A DNA stretch of 37,722 bases from Pseudomonadota bacterium (lineage in GTDB: Bacteria > Desulfobacterota > WTBG01 > JAPLJA01). Positions 21,775 to 30,658 of this stretch are shown piece after piece; positions within the stretch are counted from its first letter, which is position 1, and the number at the start of each line of letters is the position of its first letter. Made by a program: the position numbers and the translations under genes. The DNA is taken from the NCBI GenBank assembly GCA_026388815.1, contig JAPLJA010000136.1:1-37722 (forward strand). The letters are read 5' to 3'. Below the pieces are notes generated by a model. The model was not told where the DNA came from and did not search any database. It was given only the letters and a program-made list of their open reading frames with translations.

Positions 21775-24096
21775 TCATCTGTATAATCTCCTCGGTGTTG
21801 CTGAGACAGGCCCATGAAGTCTCGTAATACCATAGAGGTCCATATCTTCAAGGAGATAATAATAAGTCTGGTGATTGTCCAGCTCCTCATCAATATACAT
21901 ATATTCTTCACCCGCCATAGCTGATCCCTCGCTCGGAATCAGGTCAGCATTGAGCTTTATATACTCTCCGTCTTCAGATTCAGCACGGTAGAGATTGAAA
22001 CCTGCATTGTCGATTTCTGATTCCGTTACCCATTCGATGACAACCTTTCTGTCAGCTGGTACAGCTGTAAAGGAAGAGAGAGAAATTAACGTCGGCGCAG
22101 AACATGCGACAGTTCCGCTTATTCCACAATAAGTCACTGAACTCGTATCGTATGCCTGATAGCACGCTATAACATCACTCCAGTTGATTATACCAGATAC
22201 ATACTGGTTATACGTTGAGATTACATCAGCCCAGGTTGAACAACTGCTGCTACTCGCTCCATGTTCTAAGTCATCAATGAGGAGAAGAAGTTCAGAACCT
22301 TCTGCAATATTGGAAAGCAAGGTAAATTTGAACTTAAAGATAGTCCCTGAGGTAGCTCCATCATCCTCGAACATAACTATGGGTTGGACCTTACCTGCAG
22401 CGTTGATGTCAGCAACTGATGCTTTTAAAATCGACGCGCCCATGGTCCCTGATGATGTTTCCGTATACTGAAGTTTGGTCTTATCAAAGGATACAGAGAA
22501 GGACGTATCATGTCTCCCTGCTGTATCACTGATTGTAACTGGCACCTCTATCTGGGCACCTGAATTGCAAGCGTTAACTGTCCCAACGGTAATATCCGGA
22601 CGGCCGCTGCATTCTATTACGATATTGACCGCTGTATGCGGTGCATTGGCTTGCTTCGAGGTTATGGTCGGCGTGGTCGCCGTATCTGCGGAGTTGACAA
22701 ACTGCTGATTCGTCGTTGTGGTCTGAATGATTGAGGTATTATCCGTCCTAATTGCTCCTGTATAGATAGTCACATTCACTTTGGTGGGATCAGAACCATC
22801 AATAGCAGCAGTGGCATTTGTTACAGTAGTGACAGCATTGCCAATGTAGAGGCCATAAATACTTGCTGCAGTGCTGTAATCCTTTCCACTACCCAAAGCG
22901 GTGGAATGACCGGTCGCAGTACTCGAGTCTATGTTGCAGTTGAATTGAATGGTAAAGTGGGTAGAATCAGCAAATCGTGCTGAAAGAATCGTTGGTACCT
23001 TCAAAATATTGATTGTACCAATCGTAGTAGTAACGGGTGATGCTGTATCACCATTGGTCACCACGGAAAATTGAAGACTGGTTGAGTCAATGCTCGTATC
23101 ATTCCTGTTGGAAGGTAACACACCAAGATCACTGTTCGACCCCATGTTTGAACGGAACTTCACTGTGCCGGTGCCGGTTGAAGGAGCTGAGTCAACATTC
23201 AACTTGATCGTTTTCCCATCGCTGCTGTAACCAGCCGTGTAGCCGCTCCCGGTATAAAGTGAAACAGCGAAACCATTCATGCTGACATTCATGCTGTTAC
23301 TGGTTCCAAGCTGAAGAGCTACATTGGTATCAAATTTTAACCCCGATGGGCATGTGAGCGAAATCGTGCTCCCTACTACCATGTCAGAAGCTGTGCCGGT
23401 GACCGTGATGTCACCGCCAAACTTCTGTGAGGTAGTAGCATTGTTGGCTATGGTTATGGACACACCGGGAGCAGCTATGATTAGACCAGATGGTGGGGAT
23501 ACAATAAAAATTGTGCTTCTGATTGCCGTATTCCCTGCCAGGTCTGCCACATTCAAGGTGATATTGTAGATTCCAGCCGCAAAGGGAATTGTAGGCGTGA
23601 AGATGGACGCTACATTGACCACATCATTTGTTATCGTCCCGCTAATCGGCACACCATCCTTTGTCACCGAGGTAATCTTTGTATTGGAAGCAGCTACATT
23701 ACTGCTGATATCTACCGCAGCAGAACCAGAGTTATCCGTGAGGTACACGGTAACCTTGGTGTTTCCTGGTGCCACGACCGTACTGCTGATGGTCGGGGCC
23801 TGGGTATCCGCACCGGTGGTGGTAAAGGTCGCATAGTTGGCTGTCACTACGCCGTTGACAGTGGTCTCGTTTTTCACGCTGGAGCTTGCCACTACTGTGT
23901 AGGTGATACCGGTTGAAGCAGTACCGGTGATAGTAATATCACCGCCGAACTTCTGCGAGGTTGTTGCTCTGTTGGCTATGGTTATCGACACGCCCGGTGC
24001 GGCTACGATTACTGCATCTGCCGTGGCGGCCAAACCACAAAGGAGCATAATCGCCAACATCAGTATGGTCATAAGGTTTTTTATGTTCGTTTTCAT
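21775..24096 (-). CDS. Large secreted Ig-like/cohesin-like surface protein with 'GPVSATPRR' C-terminal domain
   Basis: The start at 24096, behind AGAGGAGAGACA, gives 773 aa with a signal peptide 'NLMTILMLAIMLLCGLAATADA'. Two copies of 'AAPGVSITIAN(R/N)ATTSQKFGG' lie about 180 residues apart. Between them is a region like bacterial Ig domains ('TKVTVYLTDNSGSAAVDISS', 'AGIYNITLNVADLAGNTAI'). A cohesin-like segment follows ('VPVTISDTAGRHDTSFSVSF', 'FKFKFTLLSNIAEGSELLLL'). The last 105 residues or so are the fibronectin-III-like domain shared with 3256..4113, ending 'HGPVSATPRRLYR'. Substrate adhesion or cell-surface display is inferred. It converges with the propeller gene. Confidence 0.8.
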   Translation of the reverse strand: MKTNIKNLMTILMLAIMLLCGLAATADAVIVAAPGVSITIANRATTSQKFGGDITITGTASTGITYTVVASSSVKNETTVNGVVTANYATFTTTGADTQAPTISSTVVAPGNTKVTVYLTDNSGSAAVDISSNVAASNTKITSVTKDGVPISGTITNDVVNVASIFTPTIPFAAGIYNITLNVADLAGNTAIRSTIFIVSPPSGLIIAAPGVSITIANNATTSQKFGGDITVTGTASDMVVGSTISLTCPSGLKFDTNVALQLGTSNSMNVSMNGFAVSLYTGSGYTAGYSSDGKTIKLNVDSAPSTGTGTVKFRSNMGSNSDLGVLPSNRNDTSIDSTSLQFSVVTNGDTASPVTTTIGTINILKVPTILSARFADSTHFTIQFNCNIDSSTATGHSTALGSGKDYSTAASIYGLYIGNAVTTVTNATAAIDGSDPTKVNVTIYTGAIRTDNTSIIQTTTTNQQFVNSADTATTPTITSKQANAPHTAVNIVIECSGRPDITVGTVNACNSGAQIEVPVTISDTAGRHDTSFSVSFDKTKLQYTETSSGTMGASILKASVADINAAGKVQPIVMFEDDGATSGTIFKFKFTLLSNIAEGSELLLLIDDLEHGASSSSCSTWADVISTYNQYVSGIINWSDVIACYQAYDTSSVTYCGISGTVACSAPTLISLSSFTAVPADRKVVIEWVTESEIDNAGFNLYRAESEDGEYIKLNADLIPSEGSAMAGEEYMYIDEELDNHQTYYYLLEDMDLYGITRLHGPVSATPRRLYR

Positions 24097-24133
24097 TGTC
24101 TCTCCTCTTAAGGAATAATTAAATCCTCGAAAA

Positions 24134-24153
24134 GATAGGTATTGCAACCTATC
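24134..24153. promoter_or_regulatory. Perfect inverted repeat in leader of surface-protein gene
   Basis: GATAGGT-ATTGCA-ACCTATC, flanked on both sides by GAAAAG-like bases. It lies 38 bp upstream of the minus-strand start. It could be a repressor site or an RNA hairpin in the 5' leader. Confidence 0.35.
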
Positions 24154-24330
24154 GAAAAGACTTTCTTACGCAAAAATATCTTGGCAGGGTACTGCTATTT
24201 CTCAGACCTTTCATCACTCAAAATAACCCTGAAAGGTCTATTAGTTAGCACTACTGATATGTGGGAATAACTTTTACTGTTTTTTACTACCTTTAGATAC
24301 ATTCTGTCAAGTAAAAAAGCTCTTAATATC

Positions 24331-24360
24331 TTGACCGAATTACGCCAATACATGTATCAT
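24331..24360 (+). promoter_or_regulatory. Sigma-70-type promoter for phosphofructokinase gene
   Basis: TTGACC (24331-24336), an 18-bp spacer and TATCAT (24355-24360), 42 bp before the ATG, with TCGGAGGG as ribosome-binding site. Confidence 0.5.
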
Positions 24361-24402
24361 TAAACCCAATATTGAACTTCTTCTTAATATCGGAGGGTTT
24401 TT

Positions 24403-25437
24403 ATGAAAAAAATCGGCATACTGACTGGCGGCGGGGATTGCCCGGGACTGAATGCGGTAATCAGGGCAGTTGTGAGGAGGGCAATCGGCGCGTACAATCT
24501 TGAAGTTCTTGGTATCAGGGAAGGCTGGGGCGGGCTCATCTACGGATACGTGGAGCCCCTCACCCACTATTCCATCACCGGCATCCTGCCGAGGGGCGGG
24601 ACCATCCTGGGTACATCACGGAAAAACCCTTTAAAATCCCAGGACGACCATCAGAGGCTTCGCGATAACCTCAAACGGTATGGAATCGATGCGCTGATCG
24701 CCGTAGGCGGTGAAGACACTCTGGGTGTTGCCTACAAACTGCATAAAGAGGGAGTACCTCTCGTAGGAGTCCCCAAGACCATCGACAACGACCTCTCGGG
24801 GACTGATTATACGTTCGGCTTTGATACTGCCGTAAGCATTGCGACTGAAGCCATTGACCGCCTCCATACGACTGCAGAATCCCACCACCGGGTTATCGTA
24901 GTCGAAGTAATGGGGAGACACACCGGCTGGATTGCCACTGTTTCCGGAATAGCAGGAGGCGCCGACTGCATCCTCATACCGGAGAAACCATTCAAGGTCT
25001 CAGATGTCTCACAGTTGATTAAAACGAGGCATAAACGCGGTAAAAATTTCAGTATTGTCGTTGTGGCTGAAGGAGCAAAACCTGAAGATACCGGTGACCT
25101 CATCGTTCAGGATGAGAAGGTTGATGAGTTCGGTCACGTGCGGCTGGGCGGCATTGGAAGCGTTATTGCCAGACAGATAGAAGAACAGACCGGCATTGAA
25201 ACGAGGGTAACTTCTCTGGGGTATGTCCAGCGCGGGGGGACTCCTACAGCATACGACCGGGTGCTGGCAACCAGATTCGGGGTCAAGGCAGTGGATATGA
25301 TTATTGCCGGTGAATTCGGGAAAATGTCAAGCCTCAGGGGGAATAAAATCGTTGCAGTAGACCTGGAGGAGGCGACCTCCGGCCTCAAGAAAGTTGACCC
25401 TGAGTTGTTCAAGGTCGCAGAGGTCTTCTTTGGGTAG
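24403..25437 (+). CDS. 6-phosphofructokinase, probably pyrophosphate-dependent
   Basis: This 344-aa cytoplasmic enzyme phosphorylates fructose 6-phosphate to the 1,6-bisphosphate. Family motifs include 'GILTGGGDCPGLNAVIRAVV', 'PKTIDNDLSGTDYTFGFDTA' and 'VEVMGRHTGWIA'. The donor-specificity residues point to pyrophosphate. Where ATP enzymes have GGDGS, this has 'GGEDT' with Asp105 at the Gly104 position, and where they have PGTIDND it has 'PKTIDND' with Lys125 at the Gly124 position. It has its own promoter and lies 213 bp before the gap-pgk-tpiA operon. Reversible PPi-dependent activity would fit an energy-limited anaerobe. Confidence 0.92.
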   Translation: MKKIGILTGGGDCPGLNAVIRAVVRRAIGAYNLEVLGIREGWGGLIYGYVEPLTHYSITGILPRGGTILGTSRKNPLKSQDDHQRLRDNLKRYGIDALIAVGGEDTLGVAYKLHKEGVPLVGVPKTIDNDLSGTDYTFGFDTAVSIATEAIDRLHTTAESHHRVIVVEVMGRHTGWIATVSGIAGGADCILIPEKPFKVSDVSQLIKTRHKRGKNFSIVVVAEGAKPEDTGDLIVQDEKVDEFGHVRLGGIGSVIARQIEEQTGIETRVTSLGYVQRGGTPTAYDRVLATRFGVKAVDMIIAGEFGKMSSLRGNKIVAVDLEEATSGLKKVDPELFKVAEVFFG

Positions 25438-25476
25438 AAAAGACCGTAGGCCGCGCTTCGCGGTAAATCTTTTCCG

Positions 25477-25498
25477 AAGACGGACCAAACGTCTTTTT
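25477..25498 (+). terminator. Probable Rho-independent terminator after pfk
   Basis: AAGACG-GACCAAA-CGTCTT followed by TTT: a 6-bp stem 40 bp after the stop. A second palindrome (CCGCGCTTCGCGG) lies just before it. Confidence 0.5.
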
Positions 25499-25585
25499 GC
25501 AGTGGGGCGAGATTTAGTATTGTCGAAAAAATCGTTTTGAGCAAGGAAGAACCCTATCTTTTGAGGTTCTATTAGTAGAATTGCC

Positions 25586-25613
25586 TTGACTTTTCAGCGG
25601 TTTTTTGTAATAT
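25586..25613 (+). promoter_or_regulatory. Sigma-70-type promoter for gap-pgk-tpiA-secG
   Basis: TTGACT (25586-25591), a 16-bp spacer and TAATAT (25608-25613) lie 37 bp before the gap start codon; AAAGGAGG is the ribosome-binding site. Confidence 0.6.
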
Positions 25614-25635
25614 TCCACTGCATCTCGTGCAGTGA

Positions 25636-26655
<1,020 letters not shown>

Positions 26656-26667
26656 AGGGGAGACGCC

Positions 26668-27858
26668 ATGGGTCGGTTGAAATATATTGACGAGCTTGAC
26701 CTGAAGGACAAAAAGGTATTCGTCCGGGTAGATTATAACTGTCCAATGGACAGTGCAGGCAATATCACGAATGATTTCCGTATTCAGGAATCCCTGCCCA
26801 CGCTGAATTACGTTTTAGAGAAGGGGGGCGCTCTCATCCTTGCTTCCCATCTCGGGAAGCCAAAAGGGAAACCGGATAAAAAATATTCCCTGCTCCCCGA
26901 AGCGAAGAGGCTTTCTGAGCTGATCAGGCGCGAGGTGCTGTTCGCTTCAGACTGCATCGGGCAGGAAGCCCAGGAAAAGGCAAAGGCTCTGAAACCCGGC
27001 CAGGTCCTGATGCTGGAAAATCTCCGCTTTTATCAGGAAGAGGAAAAGAACGATGATGCCTTTGCCCTGAAACTTGCAAATCTTGCAGACTGTTACATCA
27101 ATGATGCCTTCGGCGTTTCCCACCGTGCCCATGCCTCCGTAGACGCGATCACCCGTCATGTCAGTGCGTGCGCAGCCGGTTTCCTGATGAAGAAGGAGAT
27201 CACCTACTTTGAGAAGGCGATGAAGGCACCTGCCCGTCCCCTGGTAGCTATTGTGGGCGGAGCAAAGGTCTCTGGGAAATTGCAGGTGCTGGAAAACCTG
27301 CTGAAGAAGGTTGACAGCATACTCATTGGCGGAGGTATGGCGTTTACTTTTCTGAAGGCTCAGGGCGTTGAGATTGGCAAATCTCTGGTCGAGGACGACC
27401 TCATTCCCACGGCAAAGCGAACCCTCGATTTCGCCAGAGAAAAGGGAATCAACATCCTCCTGCCGATAGATTGCGTCGTAGCAGATAAAATGGACGCATC
27501 TGCCCAGACCAGAACGGTTGATATCAACAACATACCGAAAGAGTATCTCGGCCTGGATATCGGTGAAAAGACTGTTGCCCTCTTCGGTGAAACGATTAAA
27601 AATGCAAAGACGATCATCTGGAACGGGCCGATGGGGGTATTCGAAATGAAACCCTTCAGCTACGGCACCTTAGCCATCATTGATAAGATAGTAAAATCCC
27701 ATGCAATCAGTATTGTGGGTGGTGGAGATACTGATACGGCAGTGCACCAGGCCGGGAAAGAAAAAGAGATCACTTTCATCTCTACCGGAGGGGGTGCCTT
27801 CTTAGAGCTCCTCGAAGGCAAGGAACTCCCCGGGATAAAATCATTGGAAAGGTGCTGA
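26668..27858 (+). CDS. pgk: Phosphoglycerate kinase
   Basis: This 396-aa monomeric enzyme transfers the acyl phosphate of 1,3-bisphosphoglycerate to ADP. Conserved motifs are 'KVFVRVDYNCPMD', 'LASHLGKPKGKPD', 'LENLRFYQEEEKND', 'AFGVSHRAHAS', 'VAIVGGAKVSGKLQVLENLL' and the nucleotide-binding C-terminal 'SIVGGGDTDTAVHQAG'. The full usual length is present and both domains are intact. It lies between gap and tpiA in one transcription unit. Confidence 0.98.
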   Translation: MGRLKYIDELDLKDKKVFVRVDYNCPMDSAGNITNDFRIQESLPTLNYVLEKGGALILASHLGKPKGKPDKKYSLLPEAKRLSELIRREVLFASDCIGQEAQEKAKALKPGQVLMLENLRFYQEEEKNDDAFALKLANLADCYINDAFGVSHRAHASVDAITRHVSACAAGFLMKKEITYFEKAMKAPARPLVAIVGGAKVSGKLQVLENLLKKVDSILIGGGMAFTFLKAQGVEIGKSLVEDDLIPTAKRTLDFAREKGINILLPIDCVVADKMDASAQTRTVDINNIPKEYLGLDIGEKTVALFGETIKNAKTIIWNGPMGVFEMKPFSYGTLAIIDKIVKSHAISIVGGGDTDTAVHQAGKEKEITFISTGGGAFLELLEGKELPGIKSLERC

Positions 27859-27866
27859 AGGAAAAG

Positions 27867-28628
27867 ATGCGCAGAGCGGTTATTGCAGGCAACTGGAAAA
27901 TGTTCAAGACCGTGAAAGAAGCCGTTGCCCTGGTCTCTGAACTGAAGAAAAGCCTGACTGAGGCAGACGACCGGGAAATCATTGTTGCTCCGCCCTTTAC
28001 GTCCCTCTTCCCTCTCAGTAAAGAGATCAAGGGATCAGTGATTAAACTCTCTGCCCAGGACTGCTTCTGGGAAAAGGAAGGTGCATACACCGGTCAAGTC
28101 TCTCCCCTCATGCTGAAAGATGCAGGCTGCAGTCACGTGATCATCGGGCATTCAGAGCGCCGCCAGTATTTTGCAGAGACTGATGAAACGGTAAACAGGA
28201 AGGCCAGAGCTTCCCTTGATGCAGGTCTTATACCCATCATGTGCATTGGCGAGATGCTCGAAGAGCGTGAAGAGGGTGAAACGTTTGCCGTTTTGGAAAC
28301 ACAGTTGCAAGGAGGCATGCAGGATATCCCGGTCAAAGAGACCGAAGGATTCATCATCGCCTATGAGCCGGTCTGGGCTATCGGTACTGGGAAAACTGCT
28401 ACCCCTGAACAGGCGGAGGAAGTTCATGCCTTTATCAGGGGCAGGCTGGAAAAGGCCTATAGCCGCACAGTTGCCCAGGGAATCCGCATCCTCTATGGAG
28501 GAAGCGTGAAACCTGAAAACATTGATGCTCTCATGGCAAAACCTGACATTGATGGTGCGCTGGTTGGAGGCGCAAGCCTTAAAGCAGATTCATTTTCAAG
28601 GATATGCCAGTTCATAAGAGCCTGTTGA
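27867..28628 (+). CDS. tpiA: Triosephosphate isomerase
   Basis: The ATG at 27867 (AAGGA 5 nt upstream) gives the standard start 'MRRAVIAGNWKMFKT'. The track's GTG at 27852 overlaps pgk and is less likely. The 253-aa TIM barrel has the electrophile His in 'VIIGHSERRQYF', catalytic Glu in 'IAYEPVWAIGTGKTATPEQ' and phosphate loop 'ILYGGSVKPEN'. The last codons (...RAC-stop) lie inside the left arm of an inverted repeat. Confidence 0.97.
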   Translation: MRRAVIAGNWKMFKTVKEAVALVSELKKSLTEADDREIIVAPPFTSLFPLSKEIKGSVIKLSAQDCFWEKEGAYTGQVSPLMLKDAGCSHVIIGHSERRQYFAETDETVNRKARASLDAGLIPIMCIGEMLEEREEGETFAVLETQLQGGMQDIPVKETEGFIIAYEPVWAIGTGKTATPEQAEEVHAFIRGRLEKAYSRTVAQGIRILYGGSVKPENIDALMAKPDIDGALVGGASLKADSFSRICQFIRAC

Positions 28629-28703
28629 AAAAGTGCCTTCAATTGTCTTTGCTTCGATACTCTGTATCTCACAATGACGTTTATAAGAGTTTTTCAACAG
28701 GCT
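28619..28703. repeat. Inverted repeat overlapping the tpiA stop codon
   Basis: The arms AGCCTGTTGAAAAA (28619-28632) and TTTTTCAACAGGCT (28690-28703) are perfect 14-bp inverted repeats. The inside resembles a degenerate 'TTGCTTCG...CAATGACG' palindrome. The tpiA TGA lies within the left arm. A fragment of the same family ('CAGGCTGATGAAAAACTC') occurs near 33780. Confidence 0.8.
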
Positions 28704-28748
28704 GATTAGAACTGATTAACCCACTGTAAGGAGGATAAGAAAGAAAAA

Positions 28749-29135
28749 ATGATTACCCTGATTGTGATTGTCCATGTGATCCTCTGTATTGCCCTTATCA
28801 TTATCGTTCTTCTTCAAGCCGGTAAAGGGGCAGAAATAGGGGCAGCCTTTGGCGGTGCAAGCCAGACCATATTCGGGAGCAGCGGCTCCGGCGGTTTCAT
28901 GAGCAAACTCACCACCGGCTGTGCTATAATATTCATGATTACGTGCTTGAGCTTAAGCTATATCGCCTCCCGGAGAGGCGAATCGTCTGTTGTAACAGAG
29001 GGTGCAAAAAAACAGCAGGCTGGTCAACCCCTCTCTTTACCTGCTCAGCCAGCTCCCGGGGCACCATCTCAGCCGGCGGGAGTCCCTCATGCTCCACAGT
29101 CTCCCGCTCCTGTCAATCCTGCTGGCCAGCCATAG
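28749..29135 (+). CDS. secG: Protein translocase subunit SecG
   Basis: This 128-aa inner-membrane protein of the SecYEG translocon has two membrane spans ('LIVIVHVILCIALIIIVLLQ' and 'TGCAIIFMITCLSLSYIAS') joined by the conserved 'GKGAEIGAAFGGASQTIFGS'. The C-terminal 50 residues are a Pro/Gln/Ala-rich tail, common in SecG of this group. AAGGAGG precedes the start. The gap-pgk-tpiA-secG-tRNA-Leu order is common in bacteria, which supports the call. Confidence 0.95.
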   Translation: MITLIVIVHVILCIALIIIVLLQAGKGAEIGAAFGGASQTIFGSSGSGGFMSKLTTGCAIIFMITCLSLSYIASRRGESSVVTEGAKKQQAGQPLSLPAQPAPGAPSQPAGVPHAPQSPAPVNPAGQP

Positions 29136-29148
29136 GTTGCATAACCGT

Positions 29149-29234
29149 GCCGAAGTGGTGGAATTTGGTAGACACACCATCTTGAGGGGGTGGCGGCTAA
29201 CACCGTGCGGGTTCGAGTCCCGCCTTCGGCACCA
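29149..29234 (+). tRNA. tRNA-Leu (GAG)
   Basis: The acceptor stem GCCGAAG/CTTCGGC, D arm with 'GGTAGACAC', anticodon stem CCATC/GGTGG with loop TTGAGGG (anticodon GAG), a long variable arm typical of Leu, T arm GCGGG-TTCGAGT-CCCGC and an encoded CCA are all visible. It lies 13 bp after secG and is probably co-transcribed. Its 3' end is duplicated at 31759..31777. Confidence 0.95.
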
Positions 29235-29236
29235 TT
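29218..29236. repeat. att-like direct repeat, left copy (tRNA-Leu 3' end)
   Basis: TCCCGCCTTCGGCACCATT, inside and just beyond the tRNA 3' end, recurs exactly at 31759..31777 in the same orientation. This is the usual footprint of integration at a tRNA gene. Confidence 0.75.
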
Positions 29237-29592
29237 AAAAATTTAAGTCTGTAGTTCAAGTGGATTACGGGCTTTTTTGTTTCGAATAGGATCGCATCTC
29301 AAAGATAAAGAATTGACCCCCTACTTTCCCCCAAAAGGGTCACCAGTTCGGGTGAATCCTTTGCCGCTGCAAATCTTACACTTGACGATCAATTTGAAAC
29401 CTTTTTAATATGTTGAACGCTGGGCATGAGCCGACCACGCCACTAATGCTGGAATGAAAAACACAAGAGGCTGTTCGCGGTCGGCTGGATTTTCTGCTTA
29501 GGCAAATTATCTCTCCTTTTTCCAAACGTCCTTTGTCAATGGCTGACCCCTCTGCTCGCCTCGTGGGAAACAACGCCGATCGTTCTCCCTAT
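29235..29592. other. Non-coding left part of the tRNA-Leu island
   Basis: No gene is supportable in this stretch. It holds the end of the tRNA-derived repeat, unremarkable sequence to about 29410, then the stem-loop 29412..29503 and AT-poor sequence up to the stop codon of the minus-strand gene. Confidence 0.5.
29412..29503 (-). repeat. Degenerate attC-like stem-loop
   Basis: Inner arms AGCCGACC (29429-29436) and GGTCGGCT (29479-29486) are perfect complements. Each is followed outward by 10 bases and then a box resembling an integron R box. On the minus strand these boxes are GCCTAAG (consensus RYYYAAC, one mismatch) and GTTCAAC (consensus GTTRRRY, one mismatch). It lies 90 bp past the stop of the 29593..30516 gene, where a cassette's attC would be. 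Confidence 0.35.
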
Positions 29593-30516
29593 CTATGGGG
29601 TTCCCTTGAGGACCCACTTTCCAGGCTCGTATTCCCAAACTTGCTCGCTTACCTTGGCCTGCATTCCATCAGATATCCTCATGGGTGGTGGATCTCCATT
29701 GCCCAGACTGACGCTGCCATTGCGGAAGCTGATAGCAGGGAAGTCACCACGACTGTCTATCCACAGGCCCAGAAAGTCGGCCCACTTTGAACCGAATGTA
29801 ACAACCCAGTAACGTGATCCCGCTGCCAGACCAAGGCTGAGCTCGTGATCCTGTAGGTTTTCAGTCCCACCCTTGAGTGCCTCAAACGGCAGGCGATGTT
29901 TGTCGAAAATCGGCTTGACGATCTGGACAAGCTCCGGGTGGTCAATGTTGGCTGCGAAGACGGTAAGTAAGAGGTACTCATTGAGAACATCGGTCATGCG
30001 CGATTCCTTCGCGGAAAAACTCGCGCCTTGCGCCGCTGAGTGTGGGCTACTGGCTGAACTCCCTCCGAGGGCTACTCTTTTTCCGTCCTTGAGCGTGACG
30101 CTTCCCTTGCCTCCCACATAAACATATCCCTTGCCGTATGTGCATCGAAATGTCAGAGGGTCCGTCTCGTCTCCTTCGAAAACGTAGCCAGTAAAACCTG
30201 AGTCCCGAAACTGGGACATTCTGTCTAGGGCAGTGCCGTTTACCGTCCCTTTGAAGCGGTGTATAGCACCATTATGGACTACCCGCTCGAGGAGAATGGT
30301 CTCCCCAGGGAACTGCTTGTTGGGGATAGTCCCGATGGAACCCTCAGTCCGAATCTTGCCCCCTTCGCCGGTGATCACGATGTCCGTCTTCGCCATCACC
30401 TGCTCAATCTTAATGTCTTTGAGAGTAAATTTTTCTTGTGCAGAGGCCGAATACTGAGAGACCATATTAATGAGAAACAATACTATTACCATTCCCAAAA
30501 TAGTTTTTGATTTCAT
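29593..30516 (-). CDS. Hypothetical secreted protein (cassette-like gene 2)
   Basis: This 307-aa protein has a signal peptide 'ILGMVIVLFLINMVSQYSASA' and no recognisable family. The first half is beta-rich with repeated Gly turns ('TDIVITGEGGKIRTEGSIG', 'KGYVYVGGKGSVTLKDGKRV'). A Ser/Ala linker leads to a helical and then beta C-terminal part ('LSLGLAAGSRYWVVTFGSKW'). AAAAGGAGGG lies upstream. Its ribosome-binding site and start follow 30 bp after the GTTAGAC box of an attC-like site, the spacing expected for an integron cassette ORF. Confidence 0.75.
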   Translation of the reverse strand: MKSKTILGMVIVLFLINMVSQYSASAQEKFTLKDIKIEQVMAKTDIVITGEGGKIRTEGSIGTIPNKQFPGETILLERVVHNGAIHRFKGTVNGTALDRMSQFRDSGFTGYVFEGDETDPLTFRCTYGKGYVYVGGKGSVTLKDGKRVALGGSSASSPHSAAQGASFSAKESRMTDVLNEYLLLTVFAANIDHPELVQIVKPIFDKHRLPFEALKGGTENLQDHELSLGLAAGSRYWVVTFGSKWADFLGLWIDSRGDFPAISFRNGSVSLGNGDPPPMRISDGMQAKVSEQVWEYEPGKWVLKGTP

Positions 30517-30547
30517 GCCGCACCCTCCTTTTTTAATTCATTTATAA

Positions 30548-30613
30548 GTCTAACGCACAAGCTAAGGGGCACAGCAGTCTTTTGCCGCGTTCCTCTTGAG
30601 CGCCTTGTTGGGC
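30548..30613 (-). repeat. attC-like integron recombination site
   Basis: On the minus strand the boxes are GCCCAAC (fits RYYYAAC) and GTTAGAC (fits GTTRRRY), 66 bp end to end. Inside, after spacers of 5-6 bp, are pairable inner arms (GCTCAAGAGG against CCCCTTAGC) with one unpaired extra base, as in attC L boxes with an extrahelical base. It lies between the stop of one cassette-like gene and the start of the next. All boxes were matched by eye. Confidence 0.65.
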
Positions 30614-30658
30614 ATTCATGTCTCGTTCCTTTTAATGGGCACTGTTCCTCGTACGACT

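Larger units (their letters stand above)
24097..24402. other. Divergent promoter region between surface-protein gene and pfk
   Basis: This stretch contains the ribosome-binding site of the minus-strand surface-protein gene, a perfect 7-bp inverted repeat (24134..24153) in its leader, AT-rich DNA without ORFs, and the pfk promoter (24331..24360). I looked for a cyclic-di-GMP riboswitch and do not see one. Confidence 0.6.

Noticed and set aside
24097-24180. Leader of the surface-protein gene as a cyclic-di-GMP riboswitch
   Set aside because: It lacks the conserved GEMM-I core sequences; only a simple 7-bp hairpin is present.
29280-29345. 'TTGACCCCCTACTTTCCCCC' as an insertion-sequence end
   Set aside because: No matching inverted end or transposase ORF is found nearby.
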